DNA of 64,000 nt, from NCBI RefSeq assembly GCF_000332155.1, contig NZ_KB235903.1, positions 2,690,514-2,754,513 on the forward strand, given 5' to 3'. The position numbers were made by a program, and so were the translations under genes. The DNA comes from Kamptonema formosum PCC 6407. Lineage in GTDB: Bacteria > Cyanobacteriota > Cyanobacteriia > Cyanobacteriales > Microcoleaceae. Shown here in pieces: positions 43,691 to 52,395 of the stretch (position 1 is the first letter of the stretch; the number at the start of each line of letters is the position of its first letter). The notes beneath the pieces were generated by a model, which saw only the letters and a list, made by a program, of their open reading frames with translations, was not told the DNA's origin and did not search any database.

Positions 43691-43791
43691 CAAAAGGTTA
43701 AGTTTTACAAACAGCTTGACATTCATCACTCGATAACTATATATATTTAATTGGTCTGCTGGTTTGCAAGCGATCGCGAAATTAACCTTTT
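43691..43791. promoter_or_regulatory. shared control region of acsF and ho/hemN
   Basis: A rightward promoter TTGACA (43716-43721) with TATATA boxes at 43738-43747 (spacing 16-18). It is flanked by a perfect inverted repeat AAAAGGTTAA (43692-43701) and TTAACCTTTT (43782-43791) about 80 bp apart. Such spaced half sites could bind one regulator on both sides of the promoter. In Synechocystis this regulon is activated by ChlR, whose gene is not in this window. Confidence 0.55.
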
Positions 43792-43863
43792 GGGGGTTCC
43801 CCAACTTCTAACCTCAGCAGGCATCACCGAACACAACTATTCTGAAAAAACGAGGTATTTAAA

Positions 43864-44631
43864 ATGAGTCAAGATTTAGCCCTACGCTTACGTGAAGGCA
43901 CCAAACACTCCCACACCGCCGCCGAAAACACCGCTTACATGAAATGTTTTCTCAAAGGAATAGTCGAGCGAGAACCCTTCCGTAAATTATTGGCAAATTT
44001 GTATTTGGTCTACAGCACATTAGAAGGAGAACTGCAACGCCACCAAAATCATGAAATTGTCGGAAAAATTTATTTTCCAGAACTCAATCGTACAGCCAAT
44101 TTAGAGAAAGATTTAGCCTTTTATTACGGCAACAACTGGCGCGAACAGATTGTACCTTTACCCGCACCCGCTGGTAAAATTTATGTCGAGCGCCTCCAAG
44201 AAATTGCTAGCACCGATCCCGTACTCCTAATTGCCCACGCTTACACCCGCTACATGGGCGATCTTTCCGGTGGTCAAAGCTTGAAAAAAATCATTCGCTC
44301 AGCATTGAAATTACCCGAAGATCGAGGTACAGGACTCCATGACTTTGAGCAAATTCCTACTGTAGAAGCTAAACGGGAATTCAAAGAAAAATATCGTCAA
44401 GCACTTGATTCTTTACCGATCGATCCGGCAACCATTGAACGCATTGTCGATGAAGCTAATTATGCCTTTCAACTGAATCGCGATGTCGTCCATGAATTAG
44501 AAGACGATGTAAAAGCCGCCATCGGCGATCATGTCTTTGATTTACTCACACGCCAAGATATTCCCGGTGCAACAGAACGGCCGCATCACGGAGCACCTAA
44601 AGAACTCGCAACCACTGAATATAGCATTTAG
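43864..44631 (+). CDS. heme oxygenase (bilin synthesis, low-oxygen isoform likely)
   Basis: Opens heme to biliverdin IX-alpha, the precursor of phycobilins, with reduced ferredoxin and oxygen. The 255-residue protein has the proximal heme ligand His17 (KHSHTAAENT), the distal helix glycines in TRYMGDLSGGQSLKKII, and the NYAFQLNRDVVHELE block. It is the first gene of a rightward unit with hemN (189 bp further). Context with acsF and hemN points to the ho2-type isoform induced under low oxygen. GAGG-like bases precede the ATG. The C-terminal tail beyond about 235 is variable. Confidence 0.95.
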   Translation: MSQDLALRLREGTKHSHTAAENTAYMKCFLKGIVEREPFRKLLANLYLVYSTLEGELQRHQNHEIVGKIYFPELNRTANLEKDLAFYYGNNWREQIVPLPAPAGKIYVERLQEIASTDPVLLIAHAYTRYMGDLSGGQSLKKIIRSALKLPEDRGTGLHDFEQIPTVEAKREFKEKYRQALDSLPIDPATIERIVDEANYAFQLNRDVVHELEDDVKAAIGDHVFDLLTRQDIPGATERPHHGAPKELATTEYSI

Positions 44632-44820
44632 GAAATGTAAACGGATAACTCTGCGATCGATTAGTGTCAAACAAATTAATGTAGGGGTGGGTTCATCAAG
44701 CAAGATATTAACTAGAAACCAGAAAGCCATAAAACTCGCCCCTCATCCTAATTTATTTCTCGAAATTCCGCCATCATTCACTACAACAGCCATCCATCAA
44801 CAAAAAGGAAAAATTTATCC

Positions 44821-46218
44821 ATGATCCATACATTACCTACAGTTCAATTCGATCCCGCCTTACTCCGCAAATACGACCAACCAGTACCCCGCTACACCAG
44901 TTATCCACCAGCAACAGAATTAAAACCAGAGTTTGACCAGATTGATTTTAGAGCAGCAGTCGCCGTTAGTAACTATAAAAAAACGCCCCTATCGCTCTAC
45001 TGTCATATTCCTTTTTGTGAAACTGCCTGTTATTTCTGCGGTTGTAATACTGTCATTACTCAACGCAAAGAAATTTCCGAACCTTACCTAAATTATTTGC
45101 TTCGCGATATTAGCCAGATGGCAGAGTTGATTAGTCGCGATCGCACAGTTCAACAAATGCACTGGGGCGGCGGGACACCTAATTATCTGTCTCTCAGTCA
45201 AGTTGAAACCCTGTGGACAGCCATTAATCAACATTTTAAATTCGATCCACAAGCAGAAATTTCCATTGAAGTAAACCCGCGTACTCTTAATCGCAACTAC
45301 GTTCTATTTTTACGCGAACTAGGATTTAATCGGATTAGTTTTGGCATTCAAGATTTCAATCCGCAGGTACAGGAAGCCGTAAATCGGATTCAGCCAGAAG
45401 ATCTCTTGTTTGATGCTATGGGTTGGATTAAGGAAGCCGGATTTGAAAGCGTTAATGTCGATCTAATTTATGGTTTGCCCCATCAAAATCTGGACACATT
45501 TCGTGATACCATTAAGAAAACCATTAAACTCGATCCCGATCGAATTGCCGTCTTCAATTTTGCCTATGTACCTTGGTTAAAACCCGTACAACGTCGCCTT
45601 CCCGAAGAAGCATTACCCCAAGCTGCTGAAAAACTTGATATTCTACAAATGACAATTGAGGAATTAACTCAGAATGGGTATCAATTTATTGGCATGGATC
45701 ATTTTGCCAAACCGAATGATGAACTATCAGTAGCTCAACGAGAAGGACAACTGCATCGCAACTTCCAAGGCTATACTACTAAACCAGAATCCGATCTAAT
45801 TGGATTTGGGGTCACATCAATTAGTATGCTTAACGATGTGTATGTCCAAAATCACAAAAAACTCAAAGATTTTTATCTAGCAATTGACCAAGGAACTTTA
45901 CCAATAGAACGAGGAGTTAGGCTCAATCAAGATGATATTGTGCGTCGCACTGCGATCATGGAATTAATGTGTCAATTTGAACTCTCAAAAGATGATTTAG
46001 AAGAGAAATATCATCTGCGTTTCGATCAAGGGTTTGATGAATATTTTTTGGGTGAGCGTTCGGAACTTGAAAAACTGCAAGCTGATGGACTGCTTCAAGT
46101 TTCTCACAATCACATTCAGGTGACACCTGCTGGACGATTACTAATTCGCAATATTGCTGCTGTATTTGATGCTTACCTGCAAAGTAAAATTACAGCCAAT
46201 TTCTCCAGAGCAATTTAA
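44821..46218 (+). CDS. hemN: oxygen-independent coproporphyrinogen III oxidase
   Basis: A radical-SAM enzyme making protoporphyrinogen IX from coproporphyrinogen III without oxygen. The 465-residue length matches true HemN. The 4Fe-4S ligands are Cys66, Cys70 and Cys73 (CETACYFC), with Cys75 next to them as is typical of HemN. HWGGGTPNYLS binds SAM, and FGIQDFNPQVQEAVNRIQ is diagnostic. It replaces the oxygen-dependent HemF at low oxygen, fitting the neighbouring low-oxygen cyclase and heme oxygenase. A GGAAAAATTTATCC leader precedes it, and a terminator follows. Confidence 0.96.
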   Translation: MIHTLPTVQFDPALLRKYDQPVPRYTSYPPATELKPEFDQIDFRAAVAVSNYKKTPLSLYCHIPFCETACYFCGCNTVITQRKEISEPYLNYLLRDISQMAELISRDRTVQQMHWGGGTPNYLSLSQVETLWTAINQHFKFDPQAEISIEVNPRTLNRNYVLFLRELGFNRISFGIQDFNPQVQEAVNRIQPEDLLFDAMGWIKEAGFESVNVDLIYGLPHQNLDTFRDTIKKTIKLDPDRIAVFNFAYVPWLKPVQRRLPEEALPQAAEKLDILQMTIEELTQNGYQFIGMDHFAKPNDELSVAQREGQLHRNFQGYTTKPESDLIGFGVTSISMLNDVYVQNHKKLKDFYLAIDQGTLPIERGVRLNQDDIVRRTAIMELMCQFELSKDDLEEKYHLRFDQGFDEYFLGERSELEKLQADGLLQVSHNHIQVTPAGRLLIRNIAAVFDAYLQSKITANFSRAI

Positions 46219-46232
46219 GAGCAATACATAAG

Positions 46233-46259
46233 AAGGGGAAACTTTCAAATCCCCTTTTT
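46233..46259 (+). terminator. intrinsic terminator after hemN
   Basis: AAGGGG / CCCCTT stem with a 12-base loop, followed by TTT, 15 bases after the hemN stop codon. It suggests the desaturase gene has its own promoter or depends on read-through. Confidence 0.75.
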
Positions 46260-46299
46260 AGGGTGTTGAGATATCTGTGGTGTAGTTGAGGAAGTATTA

Positions 46300-47148
46300 A
46301 TGACATTGAATGATTTGTCGATATCACCGGAAGAAAGACCCAATTTAGATTGGATAGCTGTTGCATTTTTTACCAGTATTCATGGTCTAGCATTACTAGC
46401 TCCCTGGTTTTTTTCCTGGTCAGCATTAGGTGTAACTTTGTTTTTACACTGGTTTTTTGGTAGTATTGGTATCTGCTTAGGTTATCATCGCTTGTTAAGC
46501 CATCGCAGTTTTCAGGTTCCCCAATGGCTGGAATATACGATCGCGATTATTGGTGCTTTAGCACTTCAGGGTGGGCCGATTTTTTGGATTGCCGGACACC
46601 GACTGCACCATGCCTTTACCGAAGATGAAATCAAAGATCCCTACTCTGCCCGTCGAGGATTTTGGTGGAGTCATATGTTGTGGATTTTCTATCCCTATTC
46701 AACATTTTTCGACTATGAAAAGTATCAGCGCTTTGCCCCTGACTTAGCACGAGATCCGTTTTATCGTTGGCTGAATCGCAACTTTTTACTGCTGCAAATT
46801 CCTCTGGCACTGTTACTTTATGTAGTAGGTGGATGGTCTTTTATTATCTGGGGTATGTTTGTGAGAGCGGTTCTGCTTTGGCATAGTACCTGGTTCATTA
46901 ATTCTGTTACTCATCTTTGGGGATATCGTAGTTTTGAAACTAATGATAATTCCCGTAATCTTTGGTGGGCGGCAATTCTCACCTACGGCGAAGGCTGGCA
47001 TAACAATCATCACGCTCATCCTAATGTGGCAAAAGCTGGTTGGCGTTGGTGGGAAATTGATATTACTTGGTGGGCAATTTGGTTAATGAAGAGTTTGGGA
47101 TTGGCGCGGAAAGTTATTATGCCGCCTGTTCCAGTGACGGATAAGTAG
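46300..47148 (+). CDS. acyl-lipid/acyl-CoA-type fatty acid desaturase (Delta-9-like)
   Basis: A 282-residue membrane di-iron desaturase. The three His boxes are intact: HRLLSHR, HRLHHAF and HNNHHAH, with a GEGWHNNHH signature of the Delta-9 (DesC/stearoyl) group. Four hydrophobic segments lie at about residues 18-65 and 165-205. It would introduce the first double bond in membrane fatty acids using oxygen and ferredoxin. GAGGAAG precedes the ATG. Its place next to low-oxygen tetrapyrrole genes suggests an oxygen-adapted isoform, but that is inference from position alone. Confidence 0.93.
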   Translation: MTLNDLSISPEERPNLDWIAVAFFTSIHGLALLAPWFFSWSALGVTLFLHWFFGSIGICLGYHRLLSHRSFQVPQWLEYTIAIIGALALQGGPIFWIAGHRLHHAFTEDEIKDPYSARRGFWWSHMLWIFYPYSTFFDYEKYQRFAPDLARDPFYRWLNRNFLLLQIPLALLLYVVGGWSFIIWGMFVRAVLLWHSTWFINSVTHLWGYRSFETNDNSRNLWWAAILTYGEGWHNNHHAHPNVAKAGWRWWEIDITWWAIWLMKSLGLARKVIMPPVPVTDK

Positions 47149-47159
47149 TATATAATAAC

Positions 47160-47192
47160 GATCGGTTGACGGGATAAAAATGTCAACCGATC
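47160..47192. terminator. bidirectional hairpin between convergent genes
   Basis: Perfect 11-bp stem GATCGGTTGAC / GTCAACCGATC around an A-rich loop, between the desaturase gene and the leftward 469-residue gene. No U tract on either side. Confidence 0.6.
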
Positions 47193-47204
47193 TGTAATAT
47201 GCTC

Positions 47205-48614
47205 TCAAGAGTTTTCACTATCTTTTTGAGTCTTTTTAGACTTCTTAGAAATCCTCTGCTGAGAAAATATTCGGCAATTATTTATATCAGAATTCTCTTG
47301 AGCGATTATCTGAGTATTTGACATACTTACTAAATTATATTGAACATTTTCCCCATAAATAGTTAGAGAAATCTGACAAATTTCTAGAAAGTTAATAAAC
47401 CACTGGCAGTCATCCTGCTTTTCATCTTCATAATACTGGATTAATCGGGCAAGACAAACTTCTAAATGTAGCCGCGAATGCTGAGAAATTAAAATCAACT
47501 TCAGCAATAAAATCCCCAAATTTAAAGGATTTCCTTGAGAAGCAAATATTCTAAAAATTGCCGAGGGTTTACCAGAATTTTGAATGGTTAAGTATTTAAT
47601 TAGATAATTGCAAGTTCTAAGCAATAAATTATTATTAAATTTTTCTTCATCATTTTCGGGGGAAATAACATTAAGCCTGTTAGTTAATTTAGTTTGAATG
47701 ATTTTCACTAAAACACTATTTTCAACTAAATAAAATAAATATTGAATTAGAGATTCTTTAAACTGCTTGTAGCTTATATTTTGGCTTTGAGCTATAAAAA
47801 TATTAGCTAACCTGGGATAACTTAGAGAACCTCTGTTTACCAAAATCATTTTAATTAAATTCAGAGCTTCATCGCCTAAAAGTGTGGGATTATGGTAAAT
47901 TATGTGCTTAAATGCAGGGGATTGACAGCGAGATGTGTACATTGCGAGTTCAAACTTGTACTGCTCTTTTATCTGCTGTGCTAAAATTCTAGCAGCTTGA
48001 CGTTGTTCTTCTGAATTTGAGGGGTCTACATATTGAGTAGCTAGTAAAAAAGGGGTGTAGCGGCTAGTCCAATGAGTTTGAGCAACATCATATTTAGATA
48101 CAAATAGCTGGATTTCTTGGTAGTCTTTGCTTTGCACAAAGTTGATTAGCCAAACTTTGAGTATTCTCAGAGGATGATCTAAAGGGGGCTGGCTTGACCG
48201 TTCTTTAGCAATAACTTGAACTAATTCGAGAGAGAGTTGGTACTGCTTCTGAGACATCCAGTTATTTAGTAAGATGTAGCAGCAACGCTTAAATAAATTT
48301 TTATACTCTAATTCATTTTTCACCAAAACTATTGTATGGACGGCGTGAATCACTTCGGAACTTACGGGAAGAATTAGCGCAATAAATAAATTTTTAAATT
48401 CTTGAAATACTAAGTCTGGGGTACTGGATTTTACGCTTTCAATAAAAAATTTGTAGATGGTTTCTTGAGCGCTATGAACATTCAATTGAACATTATTTAA
48501 TTTAACTAATTCTTGATTTGGATTGCCCTCAGATAATGTATTATGCGCTATTGAGGGCGACAGAACTTTTGACTCTTTCGTGTTTGCAGAAGATAAAAAG
48601 TCCTGAGATGGCAT
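47205..48614 (-). CDS. uncharacterised 469-residue protein
   Basis: I do not recognise this protein. It is rich in Ile, Leu, Asn and Gln and looks almost wholly alpha-helical, resembling a HEAT/ARM- or TPR-like solenoid without a clear consensus. There is no signal peptide, membrane segment, Walker motif or metal motif. The N-terminal 30 residues are polar and probably disordered; the C-terminus is Lys/Ser-rich (QQRISKKSKKTQKD) and could bind nucleic acid or membrane. Base composition is more A/T-rich than the flanking enzymes, a possible sign of transfer or weak constraint. Divergent neighbours give no functional hint. Confidence 0.75.
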   Translation of the reverse strand: MPSQDFLSSANTKESKVLSPSIAHNTLSEGNPNQELVKLNNVQLNVHSAQETIYKFFIESVKSSTPDLVFQEFKNLFIALILPVSSEVIHAVHTIVLVKNELEYKNLFKRCCYILLNNWMSQKQYQLSLELVQVIAKERSSQPPLDHPLRILKVWLINFVQSKDYQEIQLFVSKYDVAQTHWTSRYTPFLLATQYVDPSNSEEQRQAARILAQQIKEQYKFELAMYTSRCQSPAFKHIIYHNPTLLGDEALNLIKMILVNRGSLSYPRLANIFIAQSQNISYKQFKESLIQYLFYLVENSVLVKIIQTKLTNRLNVISPENDEEKFNNNLLLRTCNYLIKYLTIQNSGKPSAIFRIFASQGNPLNLGILLLKLILISQHSRLHLEVCLARLIQYYEDEKQDDCQWFINFLEICQISLTIYGENVQYNLVSMSNTQIIAQENSDINNCRIFSQQRISKKSKKTQKDSENS

Positions 48615-49171
48615 AGTGTCCTCTATCAGTTGAATTGAGTTCTTATTATTATATGGCGGCCTCTAGTTTTATGTCGAAACCCTAAATTTTATTATATGGA
48701 TATGACGGACTCTGGTTTCCTCTCAAATGGCTAATATGAGTATTTCATTTTTGTGCTGCTACACTTAATATCTTTAAACTTTATATAATAATTGAAAATC
48801 AATATAGTAACTGTTTTATTTCAATTAGAAAAATGGTTGAGTGCAGAAATAAACCCGCAAAACTACTTGGGATTGGGGGGGGGAGTGCTATCTGTGGAGA
48901 GGGGAAATCTATCTAAATTTGGAGCTAGCCTTGCTCTTGGGAGTTTAACAATACTACTTGACCCTTTGCGATCGCGATTACCATCGCGATCGCACTAGGT
49001 AATTATGACTAAAATTCCTAAATTCCCAACTCTTACCCAATATTGGCGATCGCTTACCCAAACGGTTGCAGGTTTGAGCGTTTATGATGGCAGACCGCTA
49101 TAGCTAGAGGACATTTGCAGACGATCTAGCCAAGGTGCAAGCACGGACTTATGATGATATGGCTAGAAAAT

Positions 49172-49193
49172 AAAGGGAGCGATCGCTCCCTTT
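49172..49193. terminator. 22-bp perfect palindrome centred on HIP1
   Basis: AAAGGGAGCGA and its exact complement meet at a GCGATCGC core. It immediately follows the TAA of a short decayed reading frame, so it may be that gene's former terminator. A T-rich stretch follows only weakly. Confidence 0.55.
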
Positions 49194-49267
49194 ATCGATT
49201 TCAAGTATTTACGATGAATCAGGCTTTTGTAACTGGAGTGAACCTGTGATGTTGCCTACAGATTTAC

Positions 49268-49321
49268 TTAAGTCTTAAAATCGGACTTAACTAAGTCTTA
49301 AAATAGTAGGTTTTTAAGTCT
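49268..49321. repeat. three direct repeats at 23-bp period (TAAGTCT)
   Basis: TAAGTCTTAAAAT occurs at 49269 and 49292, and TAAGTCT again at 49315, each exactly 23 bp apart (about two helical turns). One inverted copy (GACTTAA) lies at 49284. The arrangement resembles a multi-site binding region. Confidence 0.6.
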
Positions 49322-49444
49322 CTTTTTTAGAGTCGTTTCTTGATTTAAAAGATTTAATGCTATCCGTCGTAATAAGTAAATCCACCTAATTAAACATAAG
49401 ATAAGGATGGCTAAAAAGCTGACTGGAAGTTCCTGACCATTGAA

Positions 49445-49636
49445 CTAAGCAGTTGCCATCCAATCCCAAATTCGCTCTAGCTGTTGTGTGGTCACGAGCC
49501 CGTACTGCCATAGAACCATCCCAAAAAGATTGGGGCTATCTTCACTCCGGCGCTCGGCAAGTGCGATCGCAGAAAGAGGAAGGGCTAACTCTTCGAGTAA
49601 AAATTGCTTAAATAGATTGATTTTAGTAGTGTTCAT
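49445..49636 (-). CDS. DUF2949 family small protein
   Basis: A 63-residue protein. The chosen start MNTTKINLFKQFLLEELALP matches the family; the frame stays open 63 codons upstream, but that part has no family character. The DUF2949 signature is FLLEELALPLSAIALA then LFGMVLWQYGLVTTQQLERIWDWM. It is helical and soluble and has unknown function; small proteins of this kind are frequent in cyanobacteria. It lies alone between repeat-rich DNA and a 67-residue protein gene. Confidence 0.75.
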   Translation of the reverse strand: MNTTKINLFKQFLLEELALPLSAIALAERRSEDSPNLFGMVLWQYGLVTTQQLERIWDWMATA

Positions 49637-49983
49637 GGCTTCACCCAAAAATTTGTTATTTGTATCTCCAACGCCGACTGAACCGATCTCGGTAAAATCT
49701 AGAATATCTAAATGCTTTATATAAAGTTCTCGCTCTCCAGACTGAAGCCCTCTCCATCTAGAGAAATAACTTCTGCTTGAGGCTAAGCCTACCTTGAGAT
49801 GGGCGATCCCCACTCTTTCAACCAAAGCTAAGTTTAAATATCAAGCCCACAGTAAGTTTAAATACTTAGCAGAGACTTTTAACTGAATTGAAAACTGACG
49901 TATAGCAGTTGCCAAGGCGATTAGGACACGATTAATTGCTGGAACCCGGTGATTCTATTCCCTTCTTCCCTAGTCCCTAGCCC

Positions 49984-50187
49984 CTAGCTATAGTTAGCCT
50001 GCGCCAATTCCAGCGACTCTTGCTTTACTCTCCCCGCCATCGCTGCTAACTGCAAACTCATATAAGCATTCAAATCTTCCAAGCTGTAACTAGCTGAGAG
50101 CAATAATTGACCTATGAGCTTTTCTGCTTCTACTGTGAGGCGGCCAGTGGTCAGAGCTTGTTGGGCAATTTCGCGGATGGGAATCAT
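49984..50187 (-). CDS. small uncharacterised protein (67 residues)
   Basis: A helical, soluble protein (IPIREIAQQALTTGRLTVEAEKLIGQLL, then YSLEDLNAYMSLQLAAMAGRV). This two-part pattern is one I have seen in short cyanobacterial hypothetical proteins, but I can give no family name or function. Codon use and composition look coding; the ribosome-binding site is weak. No operon partner. Confidence 0.65.
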   Translation of the reverse strand: MIPIREIAQQALTTGRLTVEAEKLIGQLLLSASYSLEDLNAYMSLQLAAMAGRVKQESLELAQANYS

Positions 50188-50448
50188 GGGAAAACCTGCT
50201 TTTGCTTTACATAATCAGTATCAAGGTTTTCCCTGCCTAGCTCAGTGATGCAAATTTCCTGTCTCTGTGATGATTTGAGTGCTGCATAGTGATTCGGCAT
50301 CCAGAAAGCTGTGACATCGATCGCTAGCAGCATATCTATCCATGCCTGATGCTGACACGGATACTAGGATTGAATGAAGAAGATTTTGGTTTTCCTAGCA
50401 TCCACACGACCTAAGCGATGGGTTTCCGTTTTCGAGCGTTTTAGGAAC
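50188..50448. other. intergenic region upstream of the 67-residue gene
   Basis: About 260 bp between the 67-residue gene and the end of the asparaginase gene. I see no repeat element, hairpin with U tract or small gene in it. Confidence 0.4.
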
Positions 50449-51621
50449 CTAATAGGTATAAAACATCTCCTGAAGTTTTTGCGGATCGCTGGTAATTGTC
50501 AAACCTAGCATTAACAGAAGGCGAGCTTTTTGAGGAGTCAAATTATCCGTAACAATAAAGCCATTTTCATCATCTTTCTCTTCCCCATTTCGCACCACTC
50601 GTCCTGCACCCGTGCGCGAACTCCGCGCAATAATTATCCCTTTTTTGCTGGCTGCGATCGCGGCTGGCTCCAACTGCACAGAAATACTGCCATCCCCAAC
50701 TCCTGCATAGACAATGCCTTTTGCACCATCGGCGATCGCAGCATTGAGCATAACGGGGCGGTTGTTGCCATAGCCATAGATAATGTCAACTTGCGGCAAT
50801 GAAGTGAGGGTGTTGACTTCAAAGGGAGTTGCTACGGTGTGTTTGCGAATCGGCATTCTATAGAAGTAAGGTTTGCCCAACTCAACATAGCCCAAATAAC
50901 CCATATCATGCGCCTGAAAGGTGTTAAGGCTAGTAGTGTTCGTTTTCGTTACTTCGCGTGCCGCCGAAATTTGGTCGTTAAGGCTGACAAACACGCCTTT
51001 GCCGACTGCTTCGGGACTGCCCGCGATCGCCACCGCATTATACAAATTCAGAGGCCCATCGGCACTGAGAGCCGTAGCCGGTCGCATCGCTCCCACCACC
51101 ACCACAGGCTTTCTACTCTTGGTAACTAAGTTGAGGAAATAGGCAGTTTCTTCGAGCGTATCTGTCCCGTGAGTAATTACCACCCCATTGACATCAGGCT
51201 GTGCCAAAACTTCGTTAACGCGCTTAGCAATTTTTAGTAAGCCTTCGTTAGTCATGTTTTCGCTAGCAATTTGCAGCACCTGCTCGCCTGTAATATTGGC
51301 AATATTTTTTAGCTCTGGTATGGCTGAGATTAGACTTTCAACGGGCAGCTTTGCAGCCTGATACCCTACAGTTGTAGTAGAAGTTGCACCTGTGCCGGCG
51401 ATCGTTCCTCCAGTCGCCAGCAGCACAACTTTGGGTAAGCGGGGCGATGGTGCGGGTGTGCTCGCAGGCGCAGGAGATTGAGCAATGGTTGGGGTGACAG
51501 GCGCGATCGCTAGAACTTGAGGGGCAGATGGCGATCGAGAGTTGGCGATCGCGGGCAGGATCGTTAGACAACAGATAGTCAGCGCTGCCAATAAAGCAGG
51601 AATAATTTGCTTTTTATTCAT
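50449..51621 (-). CDS. type II L-asparaginase, exported
   Basis: Hydrolyses asparagine to aspartate and ammonia in the periplasm. The 390-residue precursor has a signal peptide (residues 1-27, ending AIA-N) and a Pro/Ala/Ser-rich linker (about 28-62). The catalytic core starts PKVVLLATGGTIAGTG, with the nucleophilic Thr at residue 73 of this block. The second motif GVVITHGTDTLEETAYFL supplies the other Thr-Asp pair, and Lys lies in VVVGAMRPATALSADGPLNLYNA-type context. The end ARLLLMLGLT matches the family. It stands alone, leftward, upstream of a response-regulator gene on the same strand. Confidence 0.94.
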   Translation of the reverse strand: MNKKQIIPALLAALTICCLTILPAIANSRSPSAPQVLAIAPVTPTIAQSPAPASTPAPSPRLPKVVLLATGGTIAGTGATSTTTVGYQAAKLPVESLISAIPELKNIANITGEQVLQIASENMTNEGLLKIAKRVNEVLAQPDVNGVVITHGTDTLEETAYFLNLVTKSRKPVVVVGAMRPATALSADGPLNLYNAVAIAGSPEAVGKGVFVSLNDQISAAREVTKTNTTSLNTFQAHDMGYLGYVELGKPYFYRMPIRKHTVATPFEVNTLTSLPQVDIIYGYGNNRPVMLNAAIADGAKGIVYAGVGDGSISVQLEPAAIAASKKGIIIARSSRTGAGRVVRNGEEKDDENGFIVTDNLTPQKARLLLMLGLTITSDPQKLQEMFYTY

Positions 51622-51719
51622 AAAAAATCCCCTGAGATTGGTTTAGTCTCTGGAACGACAGAGCCAGCATAGCCCGTCTGTTTATATGACTTGGTATTCT
51701 TAGGAACTTTATGAGTTGG

Positions 51720-52394
51720 TCAATCTACCAAATGATGTTCCATTGCAAAGCGAACCAACTCAGCACGGTTAGTGCGATCGCTTTTCCTCAACAAACTGCT
51801 AACATACTTTTCCACAGTGCGATGACTCAGATGAAGGCGATCGCCAATCTGAGCATTAGAAAGCCCATCTGTCAATAGCTGCAAAACATCTTTTTCTCGC
51901 TGAGTCAAACTCAGAGACTTCTCAGTAATATCTGAGTCTCCCCCGCCCCCCCGCTCCCCCGCTCCCTCGCTCCCCCGCTCCCCTGCCCCCCCGCTCCCCT
52001 GCCCCCCCGCTTGGGCAATCAAAGCATAGCGATCCAGCAAAGAACGGATCACAGCACCTAGTTCTTCCAACTCAAAGGGCTTTCGCAGATAGTTATCTGC
52101 CCCCAACTGATAGCCCCGAATCCGTTCCTGGGTACTCGTGCGTTCCGTCAAGAAAATTACCGGCAATAGGCGGAAAGCAGGGCGAAGCCTAACTCGCCGC
52201 ACAAACTCATAACCATCCATTTCAGGCATAGTAACATCAGTAACGATGAGGTGGGGCTGATATTCCTCCACCAAACCTAGAGCCTGTTTCCCATTCTGCG
52301 CCGTGATTACCGAGTAGCCGCAAATTTCCAAGTAATCGCCAATGGACAGGCGCGTTCCCAAATCGTCATCCGCAACAAGAACCGTCAAGGGCAT
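51720..52394 (-). CDS. NarL/FixJ-type response regulator
   Basis: A 224-residue DNA-binding regulator. The receiver domain covers residues 1-122 with Asp53 (VTDVTMPEMDG) and Lys105 (YLRKPFE). A GerE/LuxR-type HTH covers about 160-220 (LTQREKDVLQLLTDGLSNAQIGDRLHLSHRTVEKYVSSLLRK). Between them residues 129-153 are a Gly/Glu/Arg-rich low-complexity linker encoded by a C-rich simple repeat (51939-52010) like the one upstream of thrS, kept in frame. Its target and partner kinase are unknown. Confidence 0.94.
   Translation of the reverse strand: MPLTVLVADDDLGTRLSIGDYLEICGYSVITAQNGKQALGLVEEYQPHLIVTDVTMPEMDGYEFVRRVRLRPAFRLLPVIFLTERTSTQERIRGYQLGADNYLRKPFELEELGAVIRSLLDRYALIAQAGGQGSGGAGERGSEGAGERGGGGDSDITEKSLSLTQREKDVLQLLTDGLSNAQIGDRLHLSHRTVEKYVSSLLRKSDRTNRAELVRFAMEHHLVD
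51939..52010. repeat. C-rich simple repeat inside the regulator gene
   Basis: About 72 bases of CCCCCGCTCCC / CCTGCCCC units encoding the linker of the response regulator. Same sequence type as 3078-3174. The length is a multiple of three, so the frame survives. Confidence 0.88.
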
Positions 52395-52395
52395 G

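Larger units (their letters stand above)
48615..49444. other. 830-bp region with no intact gene
   Basis: Contents seen: an AT-rich upstream region for the leftward gene; a G-run and HIP1-dense patch (48870-49000); two short open stretches that look like gene debris (MTKIPKFPTLTQYW from 49006, then RTFADDLAKVQARTYDDMARK ending with TAA near 49170); a 22-bp perfect palindrome (49172-49193); and three 23-bp-spaced TAAGTCT repeats (49269-49321). I find no full gene. Confidence 0.55.

Noticed and set aside
44531..44824. Rightward 97-codon frame between heme oxygenase and hemN
   Set aside because: It overlaps both genes in another frame and has no protein character.
48792..48998. Rightward 68-codon frame
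   Set aside because: Its middle is a G-run and its end is made of HIP1 palindromes; no family likeness and no good ribosome-binding site.
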